DNA of 64,000 nucleotides from Virgibacillus proomii (GCF_900162615.1 NZ_FUFN01000009.1:532453-596452), one strand, 5' to 3'. Shown: positions 1 through 9,170, numbered from the stretch's first letter. Notes: a model not told the origin generated them from the sequence alone. Made by a program: numbers and translations.

Positions 1-1
1 C

Positions 2-1312
2 ACGCTAAATAAAAATACAGAAGAACTTGAAAAAAATAAAGTAACCAACCAGGCTTCCGATCAGCACTTCACCGAAGAAACAGAAAATAATGATACTTTT
101 GCTGATAACCATTCAACCTCAAAAACAAAAAATCCTAAAAATAAATCCTTGCTACATTTTGTTTTAGGGGGAATCTCCGGTGGTATTGTATCTATTATTT
201 TAATTATAGCATTAGTTTTTACAAATGTTATTCCCCTAAACAATGGAGGTAATAAGGGATCCTCTTCTGCAGAAGAGGATAAATCTCCTGAAGTGATTGA
301 GACACTTGCCTCAGAGGATGCAGATGTTGCGACAAATATTGAGGAAACATCCAAAGCAGTGGTTGGTGTCATTAATATGCAACAACAAAACATTTGGACG
401 GAAAGTGAAGAAGCAGGAACTGGTTCTGGGATTATCTATAAAAAGGAAAATGGTAAAGCTTATGTAATTACCAACCACCATGTGGTAGATGGTGCAGAGG
501 AAGTAGAGGTAGCGGTTAATTATTCAGACGAGCGCTTAAAAGCAAAAGTATTAGGAACAGATGAATTAACCGATTTAGCTGTTTTACAGGTTAATGGAGA
601 TAAAATTACTACCGTTGCTAATATGGGGTCTTCCAAAGATCTTAAAGTAGGTGAAAATGTGATGGCAATTGGTAACCCATTAGGTATGGAATTTGCCAAT
701 ACTGTTACAAAAGGTGTAGTAAGCGGTTTAGATCGTTCTGTGCCGATCGATACAAATGGAGATGGACAACCTGATTGGATAACAGAAGTCATTCAAACCG
801 ATGCTGCTATTAACCCCGGTAACAGTGGTGGAGCACTGGTTAATGGCAACGGTGCTGTTGTAGGGATTAATTCTATGAAAGTTGCTCGCCAAGAAGTAGA
901 GGGAATTGGTTTTGCCATTCCTGTAGACGCAGCATTACCAATTGCTGAAAAATTGGAGAAAGAAGGAGAAATTAAGCGGCCAATGATCGGTATTACAACT
1001 GCAGCTATTAATCAAGTTCCGCCTCAATACCGCATGAATTTCCCACTCCCTGAAGGTGTAAAAGGCGGCATGGTAATTGCAGAGGTGCAAGAAGGTTCAC
1101 CTGCAGCTAAGGCTGGCCTTCAAAAATTTGATGTCATCACTAAAATTAACGGAAAAGAAGTTACATCCATCTTAGAACTACGTAAGCTTCTTTACTCTGA
1201 AGCTTCCATTGGTGATAAAGTTGAAATTGAATACTATCGAGACGGAAAGAAAAAGACAACAAACATAACTCTTGAAGCAAGAGATAACCCTGAAGAAAAC
1301 ACCGAACAATAG
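2..1312 (+). CDS. HtrA/DegP-like membrane-anchored serine protease (5' truncated by window edge)
   Basis: S1C-family serine protease that would degrade or process misfolded proteins at the outer face of the membrane. The frame is open to the window edge, so the start lies outside; the visible part is 436 codons. Order: a charged cytoplasmic segment, one membrane helix (bases about 155-235), a linker, the trypsin-like domain and a C-terminal PDZ domain (about 985-1270). Counting from the internal ATG at 149, the triad is His111 (in NHHVVDG), Asp142 (in TDLAVLQV) and Ser226 (in GNSGGAL). B. subtilis has three such proteins (HtrA, HtrB, HtrC/YyxA); which one this is cannot be told without the upstream gene. 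It is followed at once by a strong terminator. The internal ATG at 149 is unlikely as a start because it falls just before the membrane helix. Confidence 0.95.
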   Translation, partial: TLNKNTEELEKNKVTNQASDQHFTEETENNDTFADNHSTSKTKNPKNKSLLHFVLGGISGGIVSIILIIALVFTNVIPLNNGGNKGSSSAEEDKSPEVIETLASEDADVATNIEETSKAVVGVINMQQQNIWTESEEAGTGSGIIYKKENGKAYVITNHHVVDGAEEVEVAVNYSDERLKAKVLGTDELTDLAVLQVNGDKITTVANMGSSKDLKVGENVMAIGNPLGMEFANTVTKGVVSGLDRSVPIDTNGDGQPDWITEVIQTDAAINPGNSGGALVNGNGAVVGINSMKVARQEVEGIGFAIPVDAALPIAEKLEKEGEIKRPMIGITTAAINQVPPQYRMNFPLPEGVKGGMVIAEVQEGSPAAKAGLQKFDVITKINGKEVTSILELRKLLYSEASIGDKVEIEYYRDGKKKTTNITLEARDNPEENTEQ

Positions 1313-1315
1313 AAG

Positions 1316-1353
1316 AACCCTTCCTCCAAGCTGCTGCTTGGGGGAGTTTTTTA
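1316..1353 (+). terminator. Rho-independent terminator of the htrA-like gene
   Basis: A GC-rich stem, CTCCAAGC pairing with GCTTGGGG around a short loop, is followed by a run of T. It starts 4 bases after the protease stop codon. Confidence 0.85.
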
Positions 1354-1621
1354 TTATCTTTTATTGATTTTGATTTAAAAATTAGCTTGTTCAGCACTAC
1401 CACTTTTTGTATAATTGGGCTACGCTTTGGTTCGGTTTGAAGGCATTCTGTTTCGATTTACGGAGTTTCCGTTTAAACCTTTGCTGCAGCTCAGCGTTCT
1501 AGACCATTTTGCGCTGTCTTACCTCGTCTCAATGTGCTCTCTCCAAAAAAAAGAAAAGATCAGTATCGTATCGCTGATCTCTCTTTATTACGTCATTGTC
1601 AAATAGTACTGGTTTTTAAGC
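1354..1621. other. Intergenic stretch with a minus-strand terminator
   Basis: No convincing gene: the short plus-strand frames here lack ribosome binding sites and family resemblance. At 1557-1580 an inverted repeat (AGATCAG / CTGATCT) is followed on the minus strand by a T-rich tract (opposite 1545-1556). It would terminate the minus-strand zinc-ribbon gene that ends at 1622. Confidence 0.5.
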
Positions 1622-1825
1622 TTAGCCAAAAAACAAATCAAGTATATTGCTCCCTTTCGAGCTGCGCTTATTATAAAATTCTGAGTAACCACAATTTTTA
1701 CAGGAGACAACTAAAAATTGATTATTTTGTATATCAAGCATTTTCGATAATCCTGTTCCTGTCATCGCAACTTCTTTTTTATCCGCATCTCTACTTCCAC
1801 ATTTAATGCAACCTTTTTGTTCCAT
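1622..1825 (-). CDS. Small zinc-ribbon nucleic-acid-binding-like protein
   Basis: A 67-residue protein with two CxxC pairs, CIKC at residues 6-9 and CKNC at about 43-46, the pattern of a zinc ribbon. It resembles the family of short Bacillus zinc-ribbon proteins annotated as nucleic-acid binding; no function has been shown that I know of. The region between the two knuckles contains KMLDIQNNQF, typical of this family. The C-terminus ends in a hydrophobic LDLFFG. It stands alone between the htrA-like gene (opposite strand) and yteA (same strand, 62 bases upstream). The ATG is preceded by an AGGTG-type ribosome binding site. Confidence 0.8.
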   Translation of the reverse strand: MEQKGCIKCGSRDADKKEVAMTGTGLSKMLDIQNNQFLVVSCKNCGYSEFYNKRSSKGSNILDLFFG

Positions 1826-1887
1826 ATGTCTTCACCTCTTTCCTTTTTATACGTCTTAACAGAAAGAAGGTTTCACATGTGTAACAT

Positions 1888-2556
1888 TTAATCGGAACTT
1901 TCTTCATAATCTTTGTGATTAGGTGCTGGCTCGATATATTTACCGTGCAGATCTGCTGCTAAAAAGGCTTCAACATCTTCTACTGAACCAACTGCTTCCT
2001 TACTATTTGGATACATTTCATAATAACTTTTTTTATCCCCGAAAAAATCAGAAGCTGATTCGGACGTCCCGTAGGCGCTTACCTCCTGCCACGCATCTTC
2101 TGCATCATACCCAACCTGCACTTCCTCGGTAACTTCATCAGGGTTTATATTGGGACTAAAGACTTTTTCTTCTATCGTTCGATACTGATTAAATGAATTT
2201 TTTATCGCATGTTGCATGCAACGATCTGCAGTTGGTATAGCGGTAAGTCGTTCATAAGGAATATCTCCCCCACATTCACGACAGATGCCATATGTTCCTT
2301 CTTCAATGGCATGCAATGCTTTATTAATCGCTTCTAGCTCTTTTTCAGCATGCTCATTAAGTGCCACATCTTTTGATCTTTCAAATAGTTCAGAACCTGT
2401 ATCTGCAGGGTGATTATCATAATTGGAAAGCTCTCCGGTTGACTGTTGTACTGATTCTAAAGTGAGCCCTAAATGATTTTGGATTAGTGATATTAATTCT
2501 GATTGTCGTTGTAATAAAGCTTGTTTACATGCTGCTATTTGCTGATTTGTAATCAT
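1888..2556 (-). CDS. yteA: YteA-family DksA/TraR-type zinc-finger protein
   Basis: A 222-residue protein matching the YteA family of spore formers: an N-terminal helical region with the YDNHPADTGSE stretch (residues 46-56), then a DksA/TraR-like zinc finger. The metal ligands are visible as Cys92, Cys95, Cys113 and His116 (CRECGG then PTADRCMQH). The acidic C-terminal tail (EEVQVGYDAEDAWQEVSAYG and the rest) is usual for the family. The role is unknown; DksA-like proteins bind RNA polymerase, which is inference here. The ATG has a GAGAGGACG ribosome binding site upstream. It is a single gene flanked by intergenic DNA. Confidence 0.85.
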   Translation of the reverse strand: MITNQQIAACKQALLQRQSELISLIQNHLGLTLESVQQSTGELSNYDNHPADTGSELFERSKDVALNEHAEKELEAINKALHAIEEGTYGICRECGGDIPYERLTAIPTADRCMQHAIKNSFNQYRTIEEKVFSPNINPDEVTEEVQVGYDAEDAWQEVSAYGTSESASDFFGDKKSYYEMYPNSKEAVGSVEDVEAFLAADLHGKYIEPAPNHKDYEESSD

Positions 2557-2825
2557 AAAACGATACGTCCTCTCTTGACACGAATTATGTATCTATACTA
2601 TGCACAGAAAAGGACGGTATCATGCTTTATTTTTGTTCCCAAATCATGTCAATAAGAATATAGGTATTTTCTTGATTCTTCTCATTGTTTTTTGGTATAT
2701 ATAGCACGTTACTGAGCATTGACATATAGCATGTTTTGCTTATTTTTTGCCGTACATTTTTGTGACATTATATAATTCGATGGGAACAAAGGTTCTAATT
2801 AAGTGAATCCTAATTTTTAAATGCA

Positions 2826-3125
2826 TCACAACTTTTTTAAAATCCCCCTCTTCTTTGTTGAATGAGGGGATTGTTTTATTTCGCGTAACGTATCCGAGTA
2901 ATTGGTATTAAAACCCTCCAAGAACAATAGGAACTGCATGTGTACCTCCTAAATAAAAGGTTCGAATAGACTTGCTGTCTTGCCTTTAAAAGCTTCCTCT
3001 AAGGCGATAATGCTTTCTATGCTTTTCTGGACGTTTTTAATCTGATTATGTAGTTGTTCTAGCTGCGCTAATGTTTTGTCGATAAAGCTATGACATTCCC
3101 CTACATAAAGCGCCTTAATGGCCAT
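2826..3125 (-). pseudogene. LXG-domain toxin N-terminal remnant (type VII secretion substrate), nonsense-disrupted
   Basis: The translated product begins MAIKALYVGECHSFIDKTL and continues through AFKGKTASLFEPFI, which is the N-terminal layout of LXG domains (helical hairpin, then an FKGKG-like turn). A TAG at 2949-2951 interrupts it, but the same frame continues with EVHMQFLLFLEGF, the conserved next segment of LXG proteins, and runs to a TGA at 2826-2828. So one nonsense mutation sits inside an otherwise recognisable domain, and everything beyond the first ~100 residues, including the toxin domain, is gone. The start is chosen at 3125 because GGGAGGAG lies just upstream; an in-frame ATG at 3152 lacks a site. 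No toxin, immunity or WXG100 gene is nearby. Confidence 0.7.
2844..2875. terminator. Hairpin terminator at the end of the LXG remnant
   Basis: CCCCCTC and GAGGGG arms around TTCTTTGTTGAAT, followed on the plus strand by TTGTTTTATTT. The hairpin lies inside the last codons of the decayed LXG frame on the minus strand. Confidence 0.5.
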
Positions 3126-3329
3126 CTCCTCCCATCTTAGTTGAAATTCCATTGCCCACTTATTTGCATTACACTAAAAGTGCAAAATTTATTGAATTGT
3201 CTATGGAAGTTAACTCTTTTTTTATTATGTGATTAAAAGAGACTATTTACTCAAGATAAAAGCCAACTCCAAAAAGTAAATAACGAATAAGATAAATTAG
3301 AACGAAAATAATGAAGGAGGTAAATCTTT

Positions 3330-3629
3330 ATGTGGAGGAAAGTAAATAAGAAGAAAAGAAACAAGCGTAGAGAAGAGGAGTTCAGTTTTTCAGACGCTAA
3401 AGCTGACGCCGATGCTGATGCAAGAACGGACGTAGATTTTGATAGTGACATCCGAGTAGATAATGACAATGATAATGATAACGATAACGATCTAAAAAAT
3501 AAAAATCGCAATGTTAATATTGCTAAAGTTATTAGAAGCGGTAATTCTAATGTTGATGTTGATATTGATGAAAAAGAACGTGTTGATGTTGATATTGATG
3601 AAGAAAAACGTAAAAAACGCCATGATTAG
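3330..3629 (+). CDS. Asp-rich alternating-dipeptide repeat protein
   Basis: A 99-residue, very charged protein with a strong ribosome binding site (GAAGGAGG, 8-9 bases before ATG). After a basic N-terminus (WRKVNKKKRNKRREEE) it carries DADADAR, DVDFDSD, then DNDNDNDNDND, and near the C-terminus two copies of VDVDIDE(K/E)-type blocks; it ends in KRKKRHD. At DNA level there are hexamer repeats (GATAAT-like) around 3465-3492 and a 30-bp direct repeat at 3551-3610. Alternating Asp suggests a disordered, cation-binding chain, possibly a spore-coat or surface protein; that is inference. No membrane segment or signal peptide is seen. Confidence 0.65.
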   Translation: MWRKVNKKKRNKRREEEFSFSDAKADADADARTDVDFDSDIRVDNDNDNDNDNDLKNKNRNVNIAKVIRSGNSNVDVDIDEKERVDVDIDEEKRKKRHD

Positions 3630-3883
3630 TTGATTCTTAGTAGACATTAAAAAATTCCACCATTTTCCTTTAAAATGAAGAAAGCAGATAGCTATCTTAT
3701 GCTGCATAGTTAAATAATAATTATGTATAAAAATATTTCTAACGCAAAGAATATAAAATCATCACAACTTTTGAAAACAAAAGCTACATCTTTTTTAATG
3801 AGACCATTCCTTTAACAGATAATTAAAACAAGATTGAATGATAAGGTGAGTTTTACTATTCTGTTATGCTGCAGTATTGATCA

Positions 3884-4162
3884 TTCCAACTGATGGAAAT
3901 TTACATGCTTATACTGAAGAAAGGTTATACTATCGTTCTATGGTCTTGCGCTCAAGATACACAAGATTGGAGTCGTCCAGGGACTAATCATATAATTAAG
4001 ATGTAATATTTCTAATATTTCTCCTGAAGACATTATTCTTTTCCACGATTCAGGCGTAACAGAAGACAGACAGTAGAAGCACTTTCAAAGATTCTTAAGT
4101 TTTTAAAGGAAAATAACTTTCAATGTATAACGGTATCCGATATGATTGAGCGAACATCTTAG
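3884..4162 (+). pseudogene. Polysaccharide deacetylase (CE4, PdaB-like) C-terminal remnant
   Basis: Three frames must be joined to see it: PTDGNLHAYTEE, then KKGYTIVLWSCAQDTQDW, then SPEDIILFHDSG and, after one more shift, RQTVEALSKILKFLKENNF with TVSDMIER before a TAG at 4160-4162. These are the last blocks of NodB-like deacetylases (the VLWS..QDTxDW, LFHDSG and Q(T)VEAL..I motifs). At least three frame changes and an internal TAA make it non-functional. The catalytic N-terminal half was not found upstream. The family removes acetyl groups from peptidoglycan or other glycans in spore and wall metabolism. Confidence 0.75.
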
Positions 4163-4542
4163 GCCTTAAAATCATTACACAGTTTTGTAGTTTATTCATA
4201 TATTAAAATTGCAAACACCTTATACTGTAACTATTTGCTTTATCCTCCTGTAGGAATCGTTTTGGAAAAAAGCCTACTCCCCTCATAAAAGGAATAGGCT
4301 TTAGCTATTATCTTTTATAAATCTAAACACAAACAAAATACTTACTAACTATTCTAGTTGCAGGAATACAATACATTGAATAGATATTATTCATAATAAG
4401 TGAAGGCTTTTTAATCTATAGTCAACGATTGCGATTTAATACACGATTTTTTAGTTTATTCATTATTATATTATGAAAAAAATTCTCCTTCAACCTCCTA
4501 TAGGATATTCTTACAAACCCCTCTCAGTTGAGGGGTTTTATG
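4163..4542. other. Intergenic stretch with two terminator hairpins and a diverged duplication
   Basis: A hairpin at 4268-4301 (AAGCCTA / TAGGCTT) and a second at 4516-4540 (AACCCCTC / GAGGGGTT) are visible; the second would end the minus-strand LysM remnant. The segment 4187-4250 and the segment 4430-4510 resemble each other (both have a TTTAGTTTATTCAT-like stretch and a CAACCTCCTATAGGA-like stretch), so part of this region is probably an old duplication. No gene is seen. Confidence 0.4.
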
Positions 4543-4864
4543 TTATTTCACCCGCAATTGCTGTCCAACATAAATCTTATTTGGATTAAAAAGGTTATTC
4601 CATTTTTGAAGTTGTTTCTGTGTGCTACCATATTTAACAGCTAGCTCACTGACCGTATCAACACTTTTAAACGTGTGATATTTTTTGCTGGATTTTTTGG
4701 CAGGAGAACCTGTTATCTTGATGTTCTGACCACATAAATAATATTCGGGTTTTTAATTCCGTTAATCCGCACAAGCTTAGATACCGTGTTCCAGAGCGTA
4801 CCAACAATACAATCGCAGGAACTAAGATCAACCAAAATGATTTCTTCTTTGCTTTACTTTCCAA
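4543..4864 (-). pseudogene. LysM-repeat cell-wall protein remnant
   Basis: On the minus strand the last 45 codons read YHTFKSVDTVSELAVKYG and NPNKIYVGQQLRVK before TAA (4543-4545), a complete LysM module. Upstream, in another frame, a second LysM is recognisable (TLWNTVSKLVRING, NPNIIY), and the two are joined by VGQNIKITGSPAKK once one base is restored near 4728. So this is the C-terminal double-LysM end of a wall hydrolase or spore-cortex protein with at least two frameshifts. The catalytic part is absent. Confidence 0.7.
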
Positions 4865-5088
4865 TTGATTTTCATAAAGATTCCTACTTGAAAAATATTT
4901 AAAAACGGACTACCCTATTGGACTAGCCGTTTAACTAATTGGTTGTTATATTGTAAAATTAAAGAAGCATCCCAACCGGAGTGCTTCTACTCAATCTAGT
5001 AGAGTTAAAAAACTTTCTGCTAAGTAATCGTCTACCTCATCAATATTAAATTCACCGTCGTGGCAGCTTAATCGTCCATTGTTAGCAA

Positions 5089-5462
5089 CTATTTCATGTC
5101 AATATGCCAAATTCCATCATCCAAATAGGCTGGCGAAATTTGGCGGAATCCAAAACTTTCATAAAAATGAATTAAGTACTGCTGTGCTTGCATTTTTATC
5201 TTTCCAAGTCGTTGTCCTTTTAACGACCAAGATACGGCCGATAGAAGCTTCTGTATACTTACTTCCCGGTGGTAAAATTCCGCACATATGCAGCTATTTT
5301 CTGATTCATTTGCAAAAAAATAGGGGTAGCTTGTAAATCAAATTCATCGATTTCTGAATAAGCACATTGCTGTTCTACTACAAACACATCAATTCTTGTT
5401 TTTAACAAGTGAAATCATTCATCTTTTTCAAGCTCTCGAAATGATTTAACTACCCACTCCAT
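5089..5462 (-). pseudogene. elaA: ElaA-like GNAT acetyltransferase, disrupted
   Basis: The frame starts at an ATG with GGAGG upstream and reads MEWVVKSFREL, meets a TGA in place of an expected Leu codon (about 5414), and continues with LLKTRIDVFVVEQQCAY and EIDEFD, the signature of ElaA-type N-acetyltransferases. Further on, in shifted frames, EASIGRILV and the C-terminal YLIHFYESFGFRQISPAYL then DDGIWHIDMK can be read, ending in TAG at 5089-5091. One nonsense codon and at least two frameshifts show that it is dead. Confidence 0.75.
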
Positions 5463-6049
5463 ATTGCAACCTCCAAATGGTTTCTTTTTTCTTTTCAGTA
5501 TAACAGGATTTTTATAACCTCATGTCGAAAGAAAGCTATAGAGGATAAATAGTCCGGTGTCGTTAAATAACGGAGTGTAGTCAATAATTTTTGCGAACCG
5601 AAGAACCAATCCAAAAGAAAACTTGGCTAACTTAGAAGTATTGAACAGATACTTTCTGCTAGTCGAAGCTATAAATAAAACTTTTTTAACTTCTATGAAA
5701 AATCATATCCATTCTTAACGTCTAAAGAAAACGTAGTTAAAAAAGACTCAGAACTAAAAATCGGCTAATTAACATGATATTTAGACCATTACATCTCCAC
5801 TCGCTTCGTATCTTAACTTCAGCGTGAATATTTTATTCATTCTAACGTATGTTGAAATGAGAAGGAGAACCATCATTTTACCGAACATGTTGAACATCTT
5901 CTATCATGTAACATTCATTGAGTAGAATAGTTTTATTTAATGTAAATAATGAATATATATTTGGTATCATCTTCCTATAGTATGTGAATGTTGAAGTGGA
6001 AAAACTTCTGCACTTTGATAATAAAAGAGTATAAGGGAGAGTTTTTAAT
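5463..6049. other. Intergenic region, no feature recognised
   Basis: About 590 bases of AT-rich sequence. I see no ribosome binding site with a sensible frame, no clear repeat shared with the rest of the window and no terminator. The last 40 bases hold the GGGAGAG ribosome binding site of the next gene. Confidence 0.4.
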
Positions 6050-6925
6050 ATGATTACTAAAGCAGATAAAATTGGCTTTATTGGAACTGGTGTCATGGGT
6101 ACTAAAATGGCGTTAAATTTATTACAAACAGGGTATAGTTTAGCAATTTTCACAAGAACAAAAGCTAAAGCTAAACCTTTAATCGAAGCTGGAGCAGAAT
6201 GGAAAGCATCTGTTACTGAACTAGCAAAATCAGCTAAAGTGATTATTACCATGGTCGGTTATCCTCATGATGTAGAAGAAGTGTATTTTGACGAAGATGG
6301 ACTATTACAAAACGTTAAACAAGGAACATATTTAATTGATATGACTACATCCAAACCAAGCCTGGCAGTTAAAATTGCCGACATGGCTAAAGCCAATCAT
6401 TGCTATGCTTTAGACGCTCCTGTTTCAGGCGGCGATATTGGAGCAAAAAATGGAACATTAACCATTATGGTAGGTGGTGAAAAACAAGTATACGAAGATG
6501 TTTTAGAAATATTGAAAGCAATGGGAGAAAATATTATTTTACAAGGGGATGCAGGTGCTGGCCAACATACAAAACTTGCTAATCAAATAACGATTGCCTC
6601 GAACATGATCGGCGTTTGTGAAGCTATTGCTTATGCGCTAAAGGCAGGTCTCAATCCTGAACGTGTTTTGGACAGTATAACAGCCGGCGCCGCTGGAAGC
6701 TGGTCCCTTTCTAATCTAGCCCCAAGAATGATCCGAGGGGATTATGAGCCTGGATTTTATGTAAAGCATTTTATTAAAGATATGAAAATCGCACTCGAAT
6801 CCGCAGAAGAACTAGGACTCTCTACACCCGGGTTATCCTTATCTTTAAAGCTATATCAGGAGATGGAAGAACAAGGAGAAGCAAATAGTGGAACTCAAGC
6901 ATTAATCAAGTTATTCACCGCATAA
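6050..6925 (+). CDS. 3-hydroxyisobutyrate dehydrogenase-like NAD(P)-dependent oxidoreductase
   Basis: Beta-hydroxyacid dehydrogenase of 291 residues, the usual size. The N-terminal Rossmann fold has IGFIGTGVMG at residues 8-17; the family signature DAPVSGGDIGAKNG lies at 122-135, and the catalytic Lys175 sits in GQHTKLANQI. The C-terminal domain is all-helical. The family oxidises 3-hydroxyisobutyrate, reduces tartronate semialdehyde or acts on related short acids; B. subtilis YkwC is a close architectural match, with no assigned substrate that I know of. It is monocistronic, with a GGGAGAG ribosome binding site, and is followed by a hairpin at 6947-6981. It is one of the few intact genes in a decayed neighbourhood. 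Confidence 0.9.
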   Translation: MITKADKIGFIGTGVMGTKMALNLLQTGYSLAIFTRTKAKAKPLIEAGAEWKASVTELAKSAKVIITMVGYPHDVEEVYFDEDGLLQNVKQGTYLIDMTTSKPSLAVKIADMAKANHCYALDAPVSGGDIGAKNGTLTIMVGGEKQVYEDVLEILKAMGENIILQGDAGAGQHTKLANQITIASNMIGVCEAIAYALKAGLNPERVLDSITAGAAGSWSLSNLAPRMIRGDYEPGFYVKHFIKDMKIALESAEELGLSTPGLSLSLKLYQEMEEQGEANSGTQALIKLFTA

Positions 6926-6946
6926 GCGGATTTTTCCAAAAGTTCA

Positions 6947-6985
6947 CCAATGATGACACAGTGAATTTTCATCATTGGCTTCTTT
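6947..6985 (+). terminator. Hairpin after the dehydrogenase gene
   Basis: CCAATGATGA pairs with TCATCATTGG around a 12-14 base loop, followed by CTTCTTTCT. The right half resembles part of a dispersed repeat also found near 16,990 and 63,790. Confidence 0.6.
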
Positions 6986-7068
6986 CTATTCCTATTTTTA
7001 ATATGCATACACTTGCTTCATCGAAACTACAATACTTCGAACTTAGCACGATAAGTTAGTATATTCGG

Positions 7069-7092
7069 TGGGGAATGGACAGTAATCCCCAC
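7069..7092. terminator. Hairpin downstream of the 101-codon hypothetical gene
   Basis: GTGGGGA and TCCCCAC form a perfect 7-bp stem just past the stop of the minus-strand gene at 7096. No T-run follows, so termination is uncertain. Confidence 0.35.
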
Positions 7093-7095
7093 TGA

Positions 7096-7389
7096 TTAAA
7101 GCTTATCTTTATCTGCTTCCTCCTGTACGATAAATGCTAAGTCATTATTACCAAATAACTGAAGGATTTGTAAAACCATCTCCGTTGAAATAACTTCGCC
7201 TTCTTCCTTTGGTACAGTTAATTCTATGGCTTCTAAGAGAGCTTTATTTTCCTTTTGTTGCGGATAGGCTCGTTGGTAGACCTTCATCGGGTCTAAATTA
7301 TGATTAATGCACCACTGAGCAAATGCCAAAATCATTGCTTTTTCATCTTGTTGATACTTTTCAATAATCCGTTTATCTTTATTGTTCAT
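7096..7389 (-). CDS. Conserved hypothetical protein, co-transcribed with a methyltransferase
   Basis: A soluble protein of 97 residues if translation starts at 7389 (ATG AAC, with GGTGAT upstream), or 101 if at 7401. I do not recognise the family. It is helix-rich and acidic at the C-terminus, with no membrane segment. It overlaps the end of the upstream methyltransferase gene by 11 bases, which implies translational coupling and supports it being real. A function cannot be assigned. Confidence 0.65.
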   Translation of the reverse strand: MNNKDKRIIEKYQQDEKAMILAFAQWCINHNLDPMKVYQRAYPQQKENKALLEAIELTVPKEEGEVISTEMVLQILQLFGNNDLAFIVQEEADKDKL

Positions 7390-8071
7390 TTGAATCACCA
7401 TTTCTTAACATAAATATCCATGAGAATGATAAAGCCTGCTGTAACTCCAGTGATAAATTCTCGTAATTCTTTTGTTTCACCCCTTGTTTAAATACACCGA
7501 GCCCATCTATATATGCTAAATCGAGCTCTAAACAAAGCTTGTGAAATTCCCAAGGCATCATTGTATTACAAATTATTTTCTGTTCATGAAGCCGCGGATA
7601 ACTATTTATCCGCGGTCCCGCAGTCGGACCTAATATACTTGCGCATAAAAATCCCCTTGGTTTTACAACACGCTTTAATTCTTTGAGTGCGTTTTTCGGG
7701 CTTTCCGTCCATTCTAAAACATTTATTGCCATCAGCCCACCAAAAGTACCATTATCAAACGGCAGATGATTAACATCACCTTGGATGACAGTTACGGAAG
7801 CAGGAAGTCGTTGTTTTGCATAACGAACCATTTCTTGAGAAAGGTCAATGGCAGTAACTTGATATTCTTGTTGATATAGTTTGTATGTACCATAGCCATC
7901 ACCACAACCGATATCTAACACGTATTGATTCTTTTTGATGTACTTGTTTATCAAAGGGATGATTTGCTTTCTACTTCCAGTATCCCACATGTGCTGGCTT
8001 CGTTCACTCCAATCGCTTGCTCGTTTATCCCACTCCTGTGCCGCTTCTTTACTCCAATTAAAATTTATCAT
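7379..8071 (-). CDS. Class I SAM-dependent methyltransferase
   Basis: 230 residues. Motif I (VLDIGCGDGYG) lies at 51-61, followed by an acidic end of beta-2 (VTAIDLS), a GDVNHLPF stretch typical of motif II, and MAINVLEW as motif III, all marks of the Methyltransf_11/UbiE-type fold. The substrate cannot be read from the sequence. The N-terminal helix (FNWSKEAAQEWDKRASDW) resembles that of several small-molecule methyltransferases. It is the first gene of a two-gene operon with the 97-residue hypothetical. A decayed aminotransferase lies directly upstream on the same strand. Confidence 0.88.
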   Translation of the reverse strand: MINFNWSKEAAQEWDKRASDWSERSQHMWDTGSRKQIIPLINKYIKKNQYVLDIGCGDGYGTYKLYQQEYQVTAIDLSQEMVRYAKQRLPASVTVIQGDVNHLPFDNGTFGGLMAINVLEWTESPKNALKELKRVVKPRGFLCASILGPTAGPRINSYPRLHEQKIICNTMMPWEFHKLCLELDLAYIDGLGVFKQGVKQKNYENLSLELQQALSFSWIFMLRNGDSNEQ

Positions 8072-8090
8072 AAACTTCCTCCCACTTTCA

Positions 8091-9170
8091 TTAAAAACCT
8101 ATTTTATTCAAGCTATATGTCAATAACCCCAAAGCGTCAATTCTTGCTGCAGCTTCGTTTAGCCCTCTTCGCTCGCTAACAGTCCAACTCGTACATACCC
8201 TTCCTCAATATTCTCAGGAACCAATACCCAAAACTACTTCCACATGTGCTTCGTTTAATATCGTTCGGCAAAATTCCGGAGAATAACCTTTTGGAACAGA
8301 TAACAATGAGAAAAATGTACCTTTGGACGACGTAACATTCCATTTCATGACAATAAGATGTTAATGTAAACATTTCTTGTTCATTTATACATTTTAACAA
8401 GATTTCCCCACTACTGATGGATCTCCAAGCAACGCTTTTTCATCTGCTTGCTGTATAGCACGACATAGGCTTACGTATAAATGATCCTGTAACAATTTCA
8501 AGCTTTTCATAAAAGCGTTATCAACTGCAAAGCCAATATGCCAGCCCGCCATATTATATTGATGTATATATAATTCTACCCCAATATCTTTAGCACCGCC
8601 CCGTCATAAACGGGAACTGAAATACTGCATTTAATACAACGATTGTTTTAAGACTATACAAAAAGCTTAACGGTTTTTTACCACGAAAGCCAATTGCACC
8701 TTAGGCAAAATCATGCACAACATATATGTGTTATTTTTTGCAAAAGCTACCGGCTGGAAAAAAGGGGTGTTGCAACACTATAGATCAGTTTATTCGAATA
8801 ATTAAAGAGCATAAGCTTTCCGGATGAACAAATAGCTTCTTGTAAAATCTGGGAAAAATTGATTTTCTCTAATTTCTGACATATAATTCTGATATCCGGA
8901 ATCAGGTAACAAAACAATATCATTGGGCTAATCTCTATCCATCTTGTTTTTGTTCCAAAAATCGCCACATCTGTTTCCGGGTCATTTACTCCATACCTCG
9001 CGAGAAACTACTGCTTTCAAGACAGCCTGCCCAGAAATAGCGAATATTTATGATGTGATGGACTAGCTAGAGCCTTCTTTAATTCCTAGCCAAAGTGCCA
9101 GAGTGTTGGTAAATCTGAATTTACTTGATCCAAGTTGATCATACCCTTTATCCTATAACCCATTGCACTT
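8091..9170 (-). pseudogene. Class I/II PLP aminotransferase (PatA/DapL-like), heavily decayed
   Basis: Joined from several frames, the minus strand reads in order: MINLDQVNSDLPT near 9140; WNKNKMD and IVLLPDSGYQNYMSEI near 8930; AGWHIGFAVDNAFMKSLKLL with QDHLYVSLCRAIQQAD near 8500; GTFFSLLSVPKGYSPEF near 8300; EEGYVRVGLLASEE near 8180; and LNEAAARIDALGLL before TAA at 8091-8093. These are the successive blocks of a class I aminotransferase of the LL-diaminopimelate/MalY-like type. I count more than six frame breaks and several stops. The catalytic lysine segment was not found, so a deletion near 8650-8750 is likely. Confidence 0.75.

Noticed and set aside
1415..1806. Two overlapping plus-strand frames opposite the zinc-ribbon gene
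   Set aside because: No ribosome binding sites; composition and position fit antisense shadows.
3440..3495. Hexamer DNA repeats considered as a CRISPR or iteron array
   Set aside because: The units are contiguous, lack spacers and encode the Asp-Asn repeat of a protein.
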